Shown piece by piece: positions 1 to 10,000 of a DNA stretch of 13,441 bases. The stretch covers positions 1-13,441 of the forward strand of contig SWBL01000652.1 of NCBI GenBank assembly GCA_024195585.1. Reading direction: 5' to 3'. Below the pieces are notes generated by a model that was given only the letters and a program-made list of their open reading frames with translations, was not told where the DNA came from and made no database searches. The stretch is from Aureobasidium sp. EXF-3400. Its lineage: Eukaryota; Ascomycota; Dothideomycetes; Dothideales; Saccotheciaceae. Every line of letters begins with the position of its first letter. The stretch's first letter is position 1. Made by a program: the position numbers and the translations under genes.

Positions 1-3000
1 TCAAGTCACCAACCCTCCTATCGACCCCATCAGAGAAGCAGTCGTCATGTCACTCGAGGCCTACGTTGGTCCTCAGGGCAACTTGCTCGAGATGAGCCCT
101 TCTCAGTGCCACCGTCTCCTGCTTCCCTCGCCTATGCTCTCCATCGAGGAGTTCAACGCTCTTAGCCAGATCTCGCAACTGCACCGTGATTGGAACGTCC
201 ACACCGTCGACATCACTTTCCCCAAGAGCGAGGGCATCCAAGGTTACCTGGACGCTCTTGACCGCATCTGCGACGAGGCCGCCGAGGCCATCGAGAAGAA
301 CGACAAGATCATTGTCCTGTCCGATCGTGCCACCTCGGCTGACCGTGTAGCCGTTTCTGCCGTTCTTGCTACTGGTATGGTCCACCACCATCTTGTACGC
401 AACAAGTGGCGTTCTCAGGTCGCTCTGGTCGTTGAGACTGCAGAGGCTCGTGAGGTCCACCACATGTGTGTTTTGGTCGGTTACGGTGCTGATGCCATCT
501 GCCCTTACCTGGCAATCGAGTGTATCATGAAGATGGCTCGCGAGGGTCTGATCAGAAAGAAGCTCAGTCCCGAGCAGCTCATTGACAACTACAAGCACTC
601 TTTGGACGGTGGTATTCTAAAAGTCATGTCCAAGATGGGTATCTCCACTATCCAGAGTTACAAGGGTGCTCAGATCTTTGAGGCTCTTGGTATCGATGAC
701 TCTGTCGTCGACCGCTGTTTCACCGGTACTGCCACGCGTATCAAGGGTATGACTTTCGAGCTCATTGCCCAAGACGCATTCGCTCTGCACGAAAAGGGTT
801 ACCCTAGCCGCAATATCAAGGAGATTCCTGGTCTCGCCGAGACCGGTGAGTATCACTGGCGTGACGGTGGTGAGCCCCACGTCAACGACCCTACCTCCAT
901 TGCCAACATCCAGGATGCTGTCCGTACCAAGAACGACAAGTCTTACGAGGCTTACTCCAGATCCGAGTACGAGCAAATCAAGAACTGCACGCTCCGTGGT
1001 CTCCTTGACTTTGACTTCGAAGACCGTTCTCCGGTCCCCATTGACCAGGTTGAGCCCTGGACCGAGATTGTGCGCAGATTCGTCACCGGTGCGATGTCTT
1101 ACGGATCCATCTCGATGGAGTCGCACTCTACCCTTGCTGTTGCTATGAACAGGCTGGGTGGTAAGTCCAACACTGGAGAAGGTGGTGAAGATCCTGAGCG
1201 TAGTTTGCGCATGGACAACGGTGACACTATGCGCTCTGCCATCAAGCAGATCGCTTCCGGTCGTTTCGGTGTCACCAGTGCTTACCTTGCTGATGCCGAT
1301 GAGCTTCAGATCAAGATGGCTCAGGGTGCTAAGCCAGGTGAGGGTGGTGAGCTTCCTGGACACAAGGTTTCCGGACCTATTGCTCGCACCCGTCACTCCA
1401 CTCCTGGTGTCGGTCTGATCTCTCCCCCTCCTCACCACGACATCTACTCCATTGAGGACTTGAAGCAGCTCATCTACGATCTGAAGTGTTCTAATCCCCG
1501 CTCTCGTGTCTCCGTTAAGCTTGTCTCGGAAACTGGCGTCGGTATTGTCGCTTCCGGTGTCGCAAAGGCCCGAGCCGATCACATCCTGATCTCTGGTCAC
1601 GATGGTGGTACTGGTGCCTCTAGATGGACCGGTATCAAGTACGCTGGTCTTCCCTGGGAGCTTGGTCTTGCTGAGACTCACCAGACTCTGGTCTTGAACG
1701 ATCTTCGTGGCCGTGTCATTGTCCAGACTGATGGTCAACTTCGTACTGGTCGTGATGTCGCCATTGCCTGTTTGTTGGGCGCTGAGGAATGGGGCTTCGC
1801 CACCACTCCACTTATCGCTATGGGCTGTATCATGATGAGGAAGTGCCACTTGAACACCTGCCCTGTCGGTATCGCTACCCAGGATCCTGAGTTGAGAAGC
1901 AAATTCAAGGGTACTCCCGAGCACGTCATCAACTTCTTCTACTACGTTGCCAACGAGCTTCGTGCTATCATGGCCAAGCTTGGTTTCCGCACCATCAACG
2001 AGATGGTCGGTCGTACTGAGGTTCTGCGCGTTCGTGACGATCTCCGCAACGGAAAGACCGAGAACATCGATCTTTCGCTCATCCTGACACCCGCACACAC
2101 GCTCCGTTCTGGTGTCGCCACCTACAACGTCCGCAAGCAGGACCACAAGCTCCACGTCCGTCTTGACAACAAGCTCATCTCCGAGTCCGAATTGGCTCTT
2201 GAGAAGGGTCACCCTTGCCGCATCGAGTGTGATGTCGTCAACACTGACCGTGCTCTCGGTGCTACCCTCTCATACCAAGTCAGCAAGCGCTACGGCGAGA
2301 AGGGTCTGCCTACCGATACCATTCACGCCAACATCCGTGGTTCGGCTGGTCAGTCCTTCGGTGCATTCCTTGCACCTGGTATTACCCTTGAGCTCGAGGG
2401 TGACTGCAACGACTACGTCGGTAAGGGTCTTTCCGGTGGTCGTCTGATCGTCTACCCTCCCAGAAACGCAGTCTTCAAGGCTGAGGAGAACGTTATCGTT
2501 GGTAACACTTGTCTCTACGGTGCTACCAGCGGTCAGTGCTTCTTCCGCGGTATGGGTGCTGAGCGTTTCGCTGTCAGAAACTCCGGTGCCACTGCTGTCG
2601 TTGAGGGTGTTGGTGACCACGGTTGTGAGTACATGACTGGTGGTCGTGTGCTCATTCTCGGACCCACTGGTAGAAACTTCGCTGCCGGTATGTCTGGTGG
2701 TATCGCATACGTGCTTGACATGCAGCGCGACTTCGAGGGTAAGGTTAACCAGGAGATGGTCGAGCTCTCTCCCCTCGAGGACCCTGCTGAGATCGCTTTC
2801 GTTCGCGGTCTCATCGAGGACCACCACCACTACACTGGTTCAGAGCTCGCTGCACGTGTTCTTCTCGACTTCTCGCGTGCCCTGCACCGCTTCGTCAAGG
2901 TTCTGCCCACTGACTACAAGCGTGTCATGGAGGAGGAGGCTCAGAAGGCTGCTGAGGCCAAGAGAGCCCAATACCCTCTTCCCATCATGCCCGGCAACGC

Positions 3001-4690
3001 TGTTCGCTCTCTCCACGAGGACTCCAACAAGAAGCAGCACGCAGCTGAAGACCGTCAGAAGAAGAAGGACGACCTTCTCGATATCGAGGAGAGCGTCCAA
3101 GACGGTAAGGCTGAGAAGAAGCGCTCCGCTCTTGTCCTTGACAAGACCAAGGGTTTCATGAAGTACCAGCGTCGCTCAGAGAAGTACCGCAGCGCAAAGA
3201 CTAGAACTCGTGACTGGCAGGAGCTTTCTCAGCGTCTTAACGAGGATGAGCTCAAATACCAGACTGCTCGATGCATGGATTGTGGTGTTCCTTTCTGCCA
3301 GTCGGATTCTGGATGCCCCATCTCCAACATCATCCCCAAATGGAATGAGCTAGTCTTTCAAAATCAGTGGCAGGACGCCCTGAACCGATTGCTGATGACC
3401 AACAACTTCCCTGAGTTCACTGGTCGTGTTTGCCCTGCTCCTTGTGAGGGTGCTTGCGTTCTTGGTATCAACGAGGACCCCGTCGGCATCAAGTCCATCG
3501 AGTGCGCCATCATCGACCGCGGTTTCGAGATGGGTTGGATGGTTCCTACCCCTCCTGAGGTCCGTAGCGGTAAGACCGTCGCCATTGTTGGTTCCGGTCC
3601 CGCTGGTATGGCTGCTGCCGACCAGCTGAACAAGGCTGGCCACAGCGTCACTGTCTACGAGAGAGCCGACCGTGTCGGTGGTCTGCTCATGTACGGTATT
3701 CCCAACATGAAGCTCGACAAGAACGTTGTCCAGCGTCGTGTTGACTTCTTGGCCGCTGAGGGCATTAACTTCGTCACCGGTGTATCGGTCGGCGAGGGTG
3801 ATGTGACTCTTGAGTCCCTCAGAGCCGAGTTCGACGCTGTCGTTCTCGCTACTGGTGCCACTGTCGCCAGAGATTTGCCCATTCCCGGCCGCAACCTGGA
3901 CGGCATTCACTTCGCCATGCAATTCTTGCACAAGAACACCAAGTCGCTTCTCGACTCTGGTCTTTCTGACGGCGAGTACATCTCTGCCAAGGACAAGCAC
4001 GTTGTTGTCATTGGTGGTGGTGACACTGGTAACGATTGTATCGGTACTTCCGTCCGTCACGGTGCCAAGTCCGTTGTCAACTTCGAGCTGCTTCCTCAGC
4101 CTCCTACCGAGCGTGCTCGCGACAACCCTTGGCCTCAGTGGCCCCGTATCTACCGTGTTGACTACGGTCACTCCGAGGTCAAGACCCACATGGGTAAGGA
4201 TCCTCGTGAGTACTGTATCCTTTCCAAGGACTTTGTCGATGATGGCACTGGCAAGGTCAAGGGTATCAACACTGTCCGTGTCGAGTGGACCAAGAGCGCT
4301 TCTGGCGGTTGGGACATGAAGCAGGTCGAGGGCAGTGAGGAGTTCTTCCCCGCTGACATTGTCATGCTCTCCATGGGTTTCCTCGGCCCTGAGGCTCGTG
4401 TCCTTGGTGATGATATTGAGAAGGATGCTCGCAAGAACGTCAAGACTCCTCCTGGCAAGTACAACACCAACCTTCCTGGTGTCTTTGCCGCTGGTGATTG
4501 CCGTCGCGGTCAATCTCTGATCGTCTGGGGTATCAACGAGGGTCGCATGGCCGCTCGTGACGTTGACTCCTACCTCACAGGCATGGGCACTCAGCTCCCC
4601 GTCACCGGTGGTATCGTCAAGCGTCCTCCCTACGAGATGCTTAACAAGACCAAGAACGCCCCTCTCGAGCTCGTCGCTGCTGCTTCGTAA
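1..4690 (+). CDS. GLT1: Glutamate synthase [NADH], C-terminal ~1,562 residues (5' end outside window)
   Basis: This enzyme converts glutamine, 2-oxoglutarate and NADH to two glutamates. The frame is already open at base 2, so the Met at 47 is internal. The N-terminal amidotransferase domain and most of the central domain lie off the left edge; about 570 residues are missing relative to a usual ~2,130. Numbering from the first full codon, the FMN/2-oxoglutarate barrel starts near residue 363 (GAMSYGSIS) and carries the loop [11 protein letters not shown]. The 3Fe-4S cysteines C609, C615 and C620 (nt 1826-1861) have C-x5-C-x4-C spacing. The GXGXG beta-helix domain follows at about 690-945 ([19 protein letters not shown]). 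After a charged linker comes the beta-subunit-like part: 4Fe-4S cysteines at 1091, 1094, 1099, 1105, 1144, 1148 and 1152, the FAD loop VGSGPAG (~1196-1202) and the NADH loop IGGGDTG (~1337-1343). There are no introns, breaks or inteins in this portion. Identity is secure. Confidence 0.98.
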   Translation, partial: QVTNPPIDPIREAVVMSLEAYVGPQGNLLEMSPSQCHRLLLPSPMLSIEEFNALSQISQLHRDWNVHTVDITFPKSEGIQGYLDALDRICDEAAEAIEKNDKIIVLSDRATSADRVAVSAVLATGMVHHHLVRNKWRSQVALVVETAEAREVHHMCVLVGYGADAICPYLAIECIMKMAREGLIRKKLSPEQLIDNYKHSLDGGILKVMSKMGISTIQSYKGAQIFEALGIDDSVVDRCFTGTATRIKGMTFELIAQDAFALHEKGYPSRNIKEIPGLAETGEYHWRDGGEPHVNDPTSIANIQDAVRTKNDKSYEAYSRSEYEQIKNCTLRGLLDFDFEDRSPVPIDQVEPWTEIVRRFVTGAMSYGSISMESHSTLAVAMNRLGGKSNTGEGGEDPERSLRMDNGDTMRSAIKQIASGRFGVTSAYLADADELQIKMAQGAKPGEGGELPGHKVSGPIARTRHSTPGVGLISPPPHHDIYSIEDLKQLIYDLKCSNPRSRVSVKLVSETGVGIVASGVAKARADHILISGHDGGTGASRWTGIKYAGLPWELGLAETHQTLVLNDLRGRVIVQTDGQLRTGRDVAIACLLGAEEWGFATTPLIAMGCIMMRKCHLNTCPVGIATQDPELRSKFKGTPEHVINFFYYVANELRAIMAKLGFRTINEMVGRTEVLRVRDDLRNGKTENIDLSLILTPAHTLRSGVATYNVRKQDHKLHVRLDNKLISESELALEKGHPCRIECDVVNTDRALGATLSYQVSKRYGEKGLPTDTIHANIRGSAGQSFGAFLAPGITLELEGDCNDYVGKGLSGGRLIVYPPRNAVFKAEENVIVGNTCLYGATSGQCFFRGMGAERFAVRNSGATAVVEGVGDHGCEYMTGGRVLILGPTGRNFAAGMSGGIAYVLDMQRDFEGKVNQEMVELSPLEDPAEIAFVRGLIEDHHHYTGSELAARVLLDFSRALHRFVKVLPTDYKRVMEEEAQKAAEAKRAQYPLPIMPGNAVRSLHEDSNKKQHAAEDRQKKKDDLLDIEESVQDGKAEKKRSALVLDKTKGFMKYQRRSEKYRSAKTRTRDWQELSQRLNEDELKYQTARCMDCGVPFCQSDSGCPISNIIPKWNELVFQNQWQDALNRLLMTNNFPEFTGRVCPAPCEGACVLGINEDPVGIKSIECAIIDRGFEMGWMVPTPPEVRSGKTVAIVGSGPAGMAAADQLNKAGHSVTVYERADRVGGLLMYGIPNMKLDKNVVQRRVDFLAAEGINFVTGVSVGEGDVTLESLRAEFDAVVLATGATVARDLPIPGRNLDGIHFAMQFLHKNTKSLLDSGLSDGEYISAKDKHVVVIGGGDTGNDCIGTSVRHGAKSVVNFELLPQPPTERARDNPWPQWPRIYRVDYGHSEVKTHMGKDPREYCILSKDFVDDGTGKVKGINTVRVEWTKSASGGWDMKQVEGSEEFFPADIVMLSMGFLGPEARVLGDDIEKDARKNVKTPPGKYNTNLPGVFAAGDCRRGQSLIVWGINEGRMAARDVDSYLTGMGTQLPVTGGIVKRPPYEMLNKTKNAPLELVAAAS

Positions 4691-4969
4691 AGCATTTACT
4701 AGGCTCCTCGACTTTTACGGCCACGCATGCGCATATACATTCGTTCATGTTACTTTTGAGAATATACCCATAGCGTCACAAACACATAGAAGACGCACGC
4801 GTTAAGGAGAAATGTGTGTATGATAAAGGGAGGAGGTTGAAACGATCTAACGCTGGGATGGAACAAAAGGAATGCTTTGGTTTCTTGGTTTACTATTGTT
4901 CGCAAGCGCTTTTTGATTTTTTGTAGTTATTGTTTTGCACTTTTAAAATCAATGTTATACCATGTTTGC

Positions 4970-5467
4970 TTATGATGTCCCTCTTCGAATCTTTTTACGG
5001 AATTCTCCAGGATGAGGGTCAGAAACTTCAAAGGTATGGGCATCGAAATTTACAGTACGGCCACCAGGTTTCAGATCACCGAGTTTCTTTCTTGGGAGGA
5101 GTAGATGGTGTTGGAACTTCTCAACTCCCTTGAACATATCGACCTGGAATCTCGGTTCATCGCGATTCTTGACTTCGTATTGTCTGACTGGCGAGCAACT
5201 GATTCCGCAAGACAGGGCTAACTTGCGGGCATCCTCAACAATCTTCTGATGCTCATATGTTTGTTGGGCGAATCTTTAGAAGCTCCCGACACGAGTTCCG
5301 TCAGACTCGATCAGACCTGCAAGAACGGCCAGGCGTGTGTCTTCGTCAGCGCTCATGTAGATATCAGGAATGCCTACGCTCTTGTCTTCGCCCGTAAAGC
5401 CTAAATCCTTGAGTCCATAGAGAACAGGATTCCAAACGTTATTTCCTTTGGCACAATATTTTCCAGG
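4970..5467 (-). pseudogene. Relic of an intein-type LAGLIDADG homing endonuclease
   Basis: Read on the minus strand, one frame stays open from 5467 to a TAA at 4970-4972 except for a single TAA at 5276-5278. It holds the signature LAGLIESDG at 5297-5323. This is preceded by KSVGIPDIY (5357-5383), which fits the K-x-IP block of intein endonucleases, and further upstream by an N-x-W-NP / LGF stretch. After the internal stop come a Y-x-H-x-x-IV-x-D-A-R-x-LA-x-x-x-G helix (5205-5257) and LPRKK (5084-5098), in the order seen after the second LAGLIDADG motif of fungal VMA-type and other inteins. I find neither the first LAGLIDADG motif nor the protein-splicing blocks (N-terminal Cys, C-terminal His-Asn), and a stop at 5468-5470 ends the frame on its 5' side. 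It is therefore a 5'-truncated fragment with a nonsense mutation. It faces GLT1, ending 280 bp from the GLT1 stop. Family assignment is from motifs only. Confidence 0.8.
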
Positions 5468-6401
5468 TTAGTGATGTGTCCAAAGAGGGTCTAGAGTGTA
5501 CGGAACTGCATCTCAATGGACACTACTCATTTCGCAAGAGTATCATGCATTTCTATAGCTAGCTATCCGCGTTACATACACTTGCACATGAGATGCAATG
5601 CAGAGATCCACACAGACATCAGACTCAGTTTTCAAAGCAGTGCAAATCTCAGGGGAGTTCATGGGATTGGACGACAAGCAAGGCGCATCTCAAGACGAGC
5701 TGAAGGGTGAAAATAGCAATGGGCGCGACTGTAATTCAATAGGCGCATAACCTGAAGCAAGCTACTGTAAGCTGCGGCCGCCGCGCGATCGTCGCGTCAT
5801 GAACATGTTGGCAACAACGGTCGCGGGCTGGCCAGATTGTCTCCAAGACTACATGGCCCTTTGAAGACATACAATATTGACAGATATGAATCCAGGCCAA
5901 CAACTGAGAGGGATAGAGTGATACTCATGTCAGTCTTGATTAGAGCCACATAAATGACACCAATCGCCTGCTCAACACGCGGCGCGGATGGCGAAGCAAT
6001 CTTGTGGCTCCACAGCTCTCTCGAGTGATGAAGATCAACGAGCTGATCGCGAGCGTCAGCGCAGCACTTCCAAAGTCCTCCTCCGAACTATCCCAGGAAT
6101 TCACGTCGAGCGGGCATGCAGAGGTGCATTGGAGGTACAGACTACGAGTAGGCGACATTGGCATGTCAGATTCAGCTGCTTTCTAATAAGCGTTTGTGGT
6201 GGCTTATTGGTTGTTGGAATGTCTATTAATGTTTATGCTTCGGGGACTCCGCGTGCCTACGTGATGGATGCGTGTTTCAGGAAGTGACATTGGAACTCAA
6301 ACCCAATACGAGTAATTACCTATGTAAGTCATGCCTTCCCTTTCCTTCTCGATGGCTTTTGTCATTTGTTTCTCAACATTACCGTCACCACTACCAAAGG
6401 C
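5468..6401. other. Intergenic region upstream of the acyltransferase gene
   Basis: I recognise no gene here on either strand. It holds the perfect 12-bp palindrome ATAGCTAGCTAT at 5555-5566 and a GC-rich patch around 5771-5798 containing a NotI-type GCGGCCGC. A 53-codon ATG frame at 6028-6186 (+) resembles nothing I know. The right end (about 6200-6401) should hold the promoter and 5' leader of the acyltransferase gene, including a possible leader intron. Confidence 0.6.
6324..6399 (+). other. Possible 5'-leader intron of the acyltransferase gene
   Basis: A consensus donor GTAAGT lies at 6324-6329, a branch-like CTCAAC at about 6372-6377, and an acceptor AAAG ends at 6399, giving a 76-nt intron that stops 2 nt before the ATG at 6402. 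The frame running into the donor has no ATG between its last stop (6227-6229) and 6324, so any such intron would sit in the untranslated leader. It is predicted by consensus alone. Confidence 0.35.
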
Positions 6402-6405
6402 ATGA
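6331..6405 (+). promoter_or_regulatory. Upstream ORF overlapping the acyltransferase start codon
   Basis: An ATG at 6331 opens a 24-codon frame ending in TGA at 6403-6405, which overlaps the main ATG (6402-6404) in the arrangement ATGA. If the 6324-6399 leader intron is used, this uORF is removed from the mRNA, so splicing could switch it on or off. The coordinates are read directly; the function is inferred. Confidence 0.35.
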
Positions 6406-7886
6406 TCGTGGGCGAGAAGGAGAAGAAGCTGTCGGGCTTCTTGCTCGCGCTTCTGCCCAGCTTCTTACACAATCTTGTTCTCGATATACCTCACAGACCG
6501 ACTCGTGTCTCTCCTACCGCATGGCTGGACGGTGCTCGCGGATTGGCAGCGTTCTTCGTGTTTCTTCGACACTTTGAGTTTTGCTATCACAGAAAAGGAT
6601 CTATCTCATACGGCACGGTTAAGGACCCGAAATACCCCAATGAGAATCATCATCTGCTGCAACTACCGGTACTACGACTTCTGTACAGTGGAGAGGCCAT
6701 GGTGGCTATCTTCTTCGTTATCTCCGGCTATGCCTTGTCGCTCAAGGCATTGAAATTGATCAGAAAGAGTTCCTACGATCAGCTCATGCGAACCCTTGCC
6801 TCGTCGATCCTTAGGCGCCCACTACGACTTTACCTCCCTTGCATTATCTCGACTCTCATCGTCTTCTTCGCCCTCCGTGTAGGCATATACGACGGCCCCA
6901 ATTCCATCGCTGGACCGGAGGATGTCTTCAGGTCAATCTTCCTTGGATGGGCTCACGACCCGCAACCACAGATCCTGCCGACCTTTGGCGAACAAGCAAG
7001 AGACTGGGTACATGAGACATTGAATTTATTTGATATATTTACACACAAGCACTGGCCCGACACTCGCTATGACGTACATCTTTGGTCGATAACTCAAGAG
7101 TTCAAATGCTCAATGGTTCTATTTCTGACCATCGTTGGACTGGCTCTTGTCCGCGCCAGAGTGAGAATGATCCTTCTGGCTCTCTTTGTCGCTTTTGCTT
7201 TCCAAGCAGATGCCTGGGAGCTGAGTGCATTCTGGAGTGGTGCCCTGATCGCAGAAGCCAACATCATTCACCAAGAGAAGAAGGACAGCCGTGTCAACGT
7301 CGACCCTTTCTCCGACGAGGAAGACTCGCGCAGCCAATTGGCTACCTGGTTCACCTACTGTGGCTTTGCTCTGAGTCTCTTCTTGCTCTCATACCCACAC
7401 CAAGAAGCAGAGTTTGCGCCTGGCTACTCCACTCTATTTAAATTGGTTCCATCTGGCTTGCGTGAAGGTGAAGGCTACCGGTTCTGGCACTGTCTTGGTG
7501 CGATGATTATGATCTATGCCACCAGTCTTGACAGTCGACTCCAATCTCTCTTCAACAACTCAGTGAGCCGCTACCTGGGAAACATCTCCTTCGCGCTGTA
7601 TCTCGTTCATGGCTTCACATTGAAGACCATTGGCTATGTCTCTGTATACGGGTTCTGGCAAATCACTGGCAAAGACACACTCTTCCAATACGAATCAGGA
7701 TTCGTTCTAGGAGGCTTAGTCGTGATCCCGGTGACTATCTGGCTCGCCGACCTTTTCTGGAGATTCGTCGACATTCCCACCGTGAGATTCTCGCGATGGT
7801 TCGAGCATGCGCTTCTTCCTCGTGCGGATGAAATCTCTGGTGACGGCTTGTTGATCGAGAAGTCGCCTAGAGAACATCAGCCATGA
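6402..7886 (+). CDS. Acyltransferase 3 family integral membrane protein
   Basis: This is a 494-residue, single-exon membrane protein of the Acyltransferase 3 (PF01757) family, whose members transfer acyl groups from carriers to sugars, lipids or small molecules. Typical motifs appear in order: WLDGARGLAAFFVFLRHF (41-58, with the family's conserved Arg-His pair at 56-57), FFVISGY (104-110), the basic LRRPLRLYLP (137-146), LWSITQEF (228-235) and YLGNISFALYLVHG (391-404). Hydrophobic segments recur at about 145-160, 237-265, 316-332, 362-373, 391-415 and 432-455, with an acidic hydrophilic loop near 294-312. I chose the ATG at 6402: the frame extends 36 nt further upstream only through a TTG, and G at -3 is favourable. 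Its substrate cannot be read from the sequence. There is no biosynthetic cluster around it. The next gene, DUF2278, is convergent. Confidence 0.9.
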   Translation: MIVGEKEKKLSGFLLALLPSFLHNLVLDIPHRPTRVSPTAWLDGARGLAAFFVFLRHFEFCYHRKGSISYGTVKDPKYPNENHHLLQLPVLRLLYSGEAMVAIFFVISGYALSLKALKLIRKSSYDQLMRTLASSILRRPLRLYLPCIISTLIVFFALRVGIYDGPNSIAGPEDVFRSIFLGWAHDPQPQILPTFGEQARDWVHETLNLFDIFTHKHWPDTRYDVHLWSITQEFKCSMVLFLTIVGLALVRARVRMILLALFVAFAFQADAWELSAFWSGALIAEANIIHQEKKDSRVNVDPFSDEEDSRSQLATWFTYCGFALSLFLLSYPHQEAEFAPGYSTLFKLVPSGLREGEGYRFWHCLGAMIMIYATSLDSRLQSLFNNSVSRYLGNISFALYLVHGFTLKTIGYVSVYGFWQITGKDTLFQYESGFVLGGLVVIPVTIWLADLFWRFVDIPTVRFSRWFEHALLPRADEISGDGLLIEKSPREHQP

Positions 7887-8237
7887 CTTTATCATTATTG
7901 CATTCCGGAGTTTACTTTTTGGGCGGGATAGATTTAGCGCCTGAAATTGGCTTAGCACTGCATGAGATAGATGGGAAGTGTTCGGATGACATTGCACGAA
8001 CCTTGGATACAGCAGACCAACTTTGTATATACAATAGACTCCACAGTACTACCGATTCAGTCATCTATTCAAAGTTTTCCGTTAATCGCATAGATTGAAT
8101 TGTAAAGAGTAAGAACAACCAGGATGGTCCTTTGAAGCTTTCTATTCTGGGAAGAAGAGAGAGCGAAACTGGTTCGGCCGTGCTAACCTTGGTCAATTCA
8201 TACTGCCATGAGATTTCTCGAAGATTCTCCCTTCCAT
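7887..8237. other. Convergent 3' flanks, no gene seen
   Basis: These 351 bp separate the stop of the acyltransferase gene (+) from the stop of the DUF2278 gene (-). They should contain both 3' untranslated regions and cleavage sites. I see no coding signal, tRNA or notable repeat. Confidence 0.6.
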
Positions 8238-9023
8238 CTAAGACGACGACGACAAAGTCTGATCAAAAGCCTTTGCACCAGCACTCGGATCACCAGTCTG
8301 ATCATCAGTCGGCACCTCCTGGTCCGCAAAAGCCAAAAACACCGCTTCCCAATGGTCCTCGAATTGCACCATAAAACTACCATCACTGTATACATCATTC
8401 TCAAAACTTCCTGTGTTGCCTTGATTCATATGGATATCGTGAATACCAGACTCGCCATTGGAGTCATTGTAAGCTTGACCCCAGAGATAGACTTTTGCTT
8501 TTTGGTTGATGGCAGTGGTGAGGATGGAAGAGAGGGTATCTTCGATGGTGTTGCCGCCTGTGGCGGGGAGAATGGTGCCGGCGGATAAGTCTAGCAGAGC
8601 AGGTGTTGTGCGCAGGAAATCGAGGGCGTAGGGGGAGGGTTGGCCATTGCTGGGTTTGAGGATCGTCTGGCCTAAGGGCAAAGATTCGAGTTGTTGGGTA
8701 ATGGGATGGGTGAAAGCATTGTTGATCCAATACACCAGACGAGAGTCTTGACTTGTGGACTTGACATTGATATCGGCTTCAGGGCTGTTGGTACCATCTG
8801 TGAGTTTTAGAGTGATGTGGGGAGATTTGGGGTCTTGTTGGGGGGTTTGGGCGACGAAGGAGACGGGGTTGGCGATCCAGATGCTGTAGTTTTTTAGGGC
8901 GTGGGTGGTGTTACTGCTCCCGCTCTGGTTATTTCCTCCTTTGTTGCTGTTGCCGGAGCGGCGCTCGCTGTCGCGAGATTTGTGCTCTCTGTGGCCGCCG
9001 TGGTGGTGTCCGTGGTGAGGCAT
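8238..9023 (-). CDS. DUF2278 (YukJ-like) family protein
   Basis: This is a 261-residue single-exon protein of the DUF2278 family (PF10042, named for Bacillus YukJ), whose biochemical role is not established. Residues 1-40 are a low-complexity tail rich in His, Ser, Gly and Asn (PHHGHHHGGH at 2-11). The conserved domain runs from about 42 to 237, with LKNYSIWIANPV near its start, LVYWINNAFTHP (96-107), AKVYLWGQAYND (176-187), GIHDIHMNQGN (193-203) and DGSFMVQFEDHWEAVFLAFA (214-233); the last two are the family's most recognisable blocks. There is no signal peptide and no membrane segment, so a cytosolic or nuclear place is likely. The ATG at 9021-9023 has a good context (AAACATG). A tiny 4-codon upstream ORF (9112-9126) precedes it. 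The histidine-rich start could bind metal, but that is only a guess from composition. Confidence 0.88.
   Translation of the reverse strand: MPHHGHHHGGHREHKSRDSERRSGNSNKGGNNQSGSSNTTHALKNYSIWIANPVSFVAQTPQQDPKSPHITLKLTDGTNSPEADINVKSTSQDSRLVYWINNAFTHPITQQLESLPLGQTILKPSNGQPSPYALDFLRTTPALLDLSAGTILPATGGNTIEDTLSSILTTAINQKAKVYLWGQAYNDSNGESGIHDIHMNQGNTGSFENDVYSDGSFMVQFEDHWEAVFLAFADQEVPTDDQTGDPSAGAKAFDQTLSSSS
8428..8444 (+). repeat. 17-nt exact direct repeat, copy 1 (inside DUF2278 CDS)
   Basis: The segment atatggatatcgtgaat occurs here, antisense to codons of the conserved IHDIH stretch of the DUF2278 protein, and again at 9940-9956. The identity ends abruptly on both sides. Confidence 0.7.
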
Positions 9024-10000
9024 GTTTGGGTATCTAGATGTGAAAGAAGAGGTCTTGTGTAAAGCTTGACAAAACAGTGAAAGGGAACAGAGATGACGGG
9101 GAACTGCTGTCTTATGAGATTGGCATGAAGCTTAGCTTCCACCTACCTGTTTGATACGCACGCAGCTTACAGTCCTTACAGGCTCACATGAGGGGTAGAC
9201 GCGTAGTCAAAAGGCGCAGCAGGCAGGGATAAGACACCATGAACTTGATCTACTTCAAGCACGAGTTCAAGCTATTGGATGATGGAAGTGCGTCATGCTA
9301 ACCCCCCTGCAGAGAGAGTTGTCGCAAACTTGCAGCCAGCGTATGCCGAGCCGCTTCAAGGTCGATCGCCCCGGCCCGTTGCTTGTTTCAATGCTTGGTT
9401 GCAGAATAGTGCCTGAGTCTTGTGGACGAGCTACTTCTCATGACCTTGCTTCTATATCTGAACATTGCAGTAATTACGGTCCTTCTGTGAAATCTGCCGT
9501 CAAAAACTTCGCAAAGAAAGTATGATGTATGACCAAGTAACGGGTGTTGAGCTTAGCATGTCGGATGGAGTATTACCATCTTGCTGGCAGAGTGACCGTG
9601 ATCGAGCAGCAGTGATCTGCCCACCAGTCGAGCCCCTGCTAGCTTGGATGGTGGATGCTACTTACCATGACGAATGAGCTCATACACTGATGCATCCAAA
9701 ACATTAAGATTGATGACGACTATCTTGGTTTCGGTATTGAACGTGTTGGATGATCTCGGTTAACGACGCCACCCTGCCACCGGAGCCAGTTCCACAACAG
9801 ATAAACAAATCGAATCATGAAGATGTGGGCATAGCGAAATTGTCGTAGGTCAAGATTTTCCAAACGATGCAGAGCTCTACATCATATTCTTGCAGAAGAA
9901 CCTGAATGAAGGTGAAAAAAGATAAAGTTATCGTGGAATATATGGATATCGTGAATTTACGGGTAAAGCGCTAGAATCAATCGTAATGTCATGTGGGTAT
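9024..10000. other. 977-bp intergenic region, no gene recognised
   Basis: The left end is the promoter and leader of the DUF2278 gene (-); the right end is the 3' flank of the glutaminase gene (-). Reading both strands I found no recognisable protein, tRNA or transposon end. The longest + frame (9295-9525) has the composition of chance sequence. A 17-nt segment at 9940-9956 exactly repeats part of the DUF2278 coding region. Confidence 0.6.
9940..9956 (+). repeat. 17-nt exact direct repeat, copy 2 (3' flank of glutaminase)
   Basis: This is the second copy of the 17-nt segment, 44 bp beyond the glutaminase stop codon. Read on the minus strand it can also encode Ile-His-Asp-Ile-His, but I see no further similarity to DUF2278 around it. 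Confidence 0.7.

Noticed and set aside
617..2212. A 531-codon minus-strand frame, and others (50-598, 2270-2830, 3350-4513), opposite GLT1
   Set aside because: They are antisense shadows of a strongly codon-biased gene. Their translations are rich in Thr, Val, Ser, Asp and Leu without domains, while the + strand encodes an unmistakable enzyme.
47..4690. Calling the GLT1 start at the Met at 47
   Set aside because: The frame is open to the left edge and the residues before it ([12 protein letters not shown]) belong to the conserved central domain, so the true start lies outside the window.
4691..4969. Possible C-terminal intein splicing block beyond the relic's last stop (a Gly-Ile-Thr-Leu in another frame)
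   Set aside because: Only four residues match, no His-Asn follows, and the surrounding DNA is AT-rich 3' flank.
4975..4995. A tRNA B-box-like TTCGAATC near 4984
   Set aside because: There is no A-box, cloverleaf or acceptor stem around it, and it lies inside the endonuclease relic.
6028..6186. 53-codon ATG frame upstream of the acyltransferase
   Set aside because: No recognisable domain and a length expected by chance in 900 bp. It cannot be excluded as a small peptide but has no support.
9295..9525. 76-codon + strand frame in the 9-10 kb gap
   Set aside because: Its composition looks random and I recognise no motif or context.
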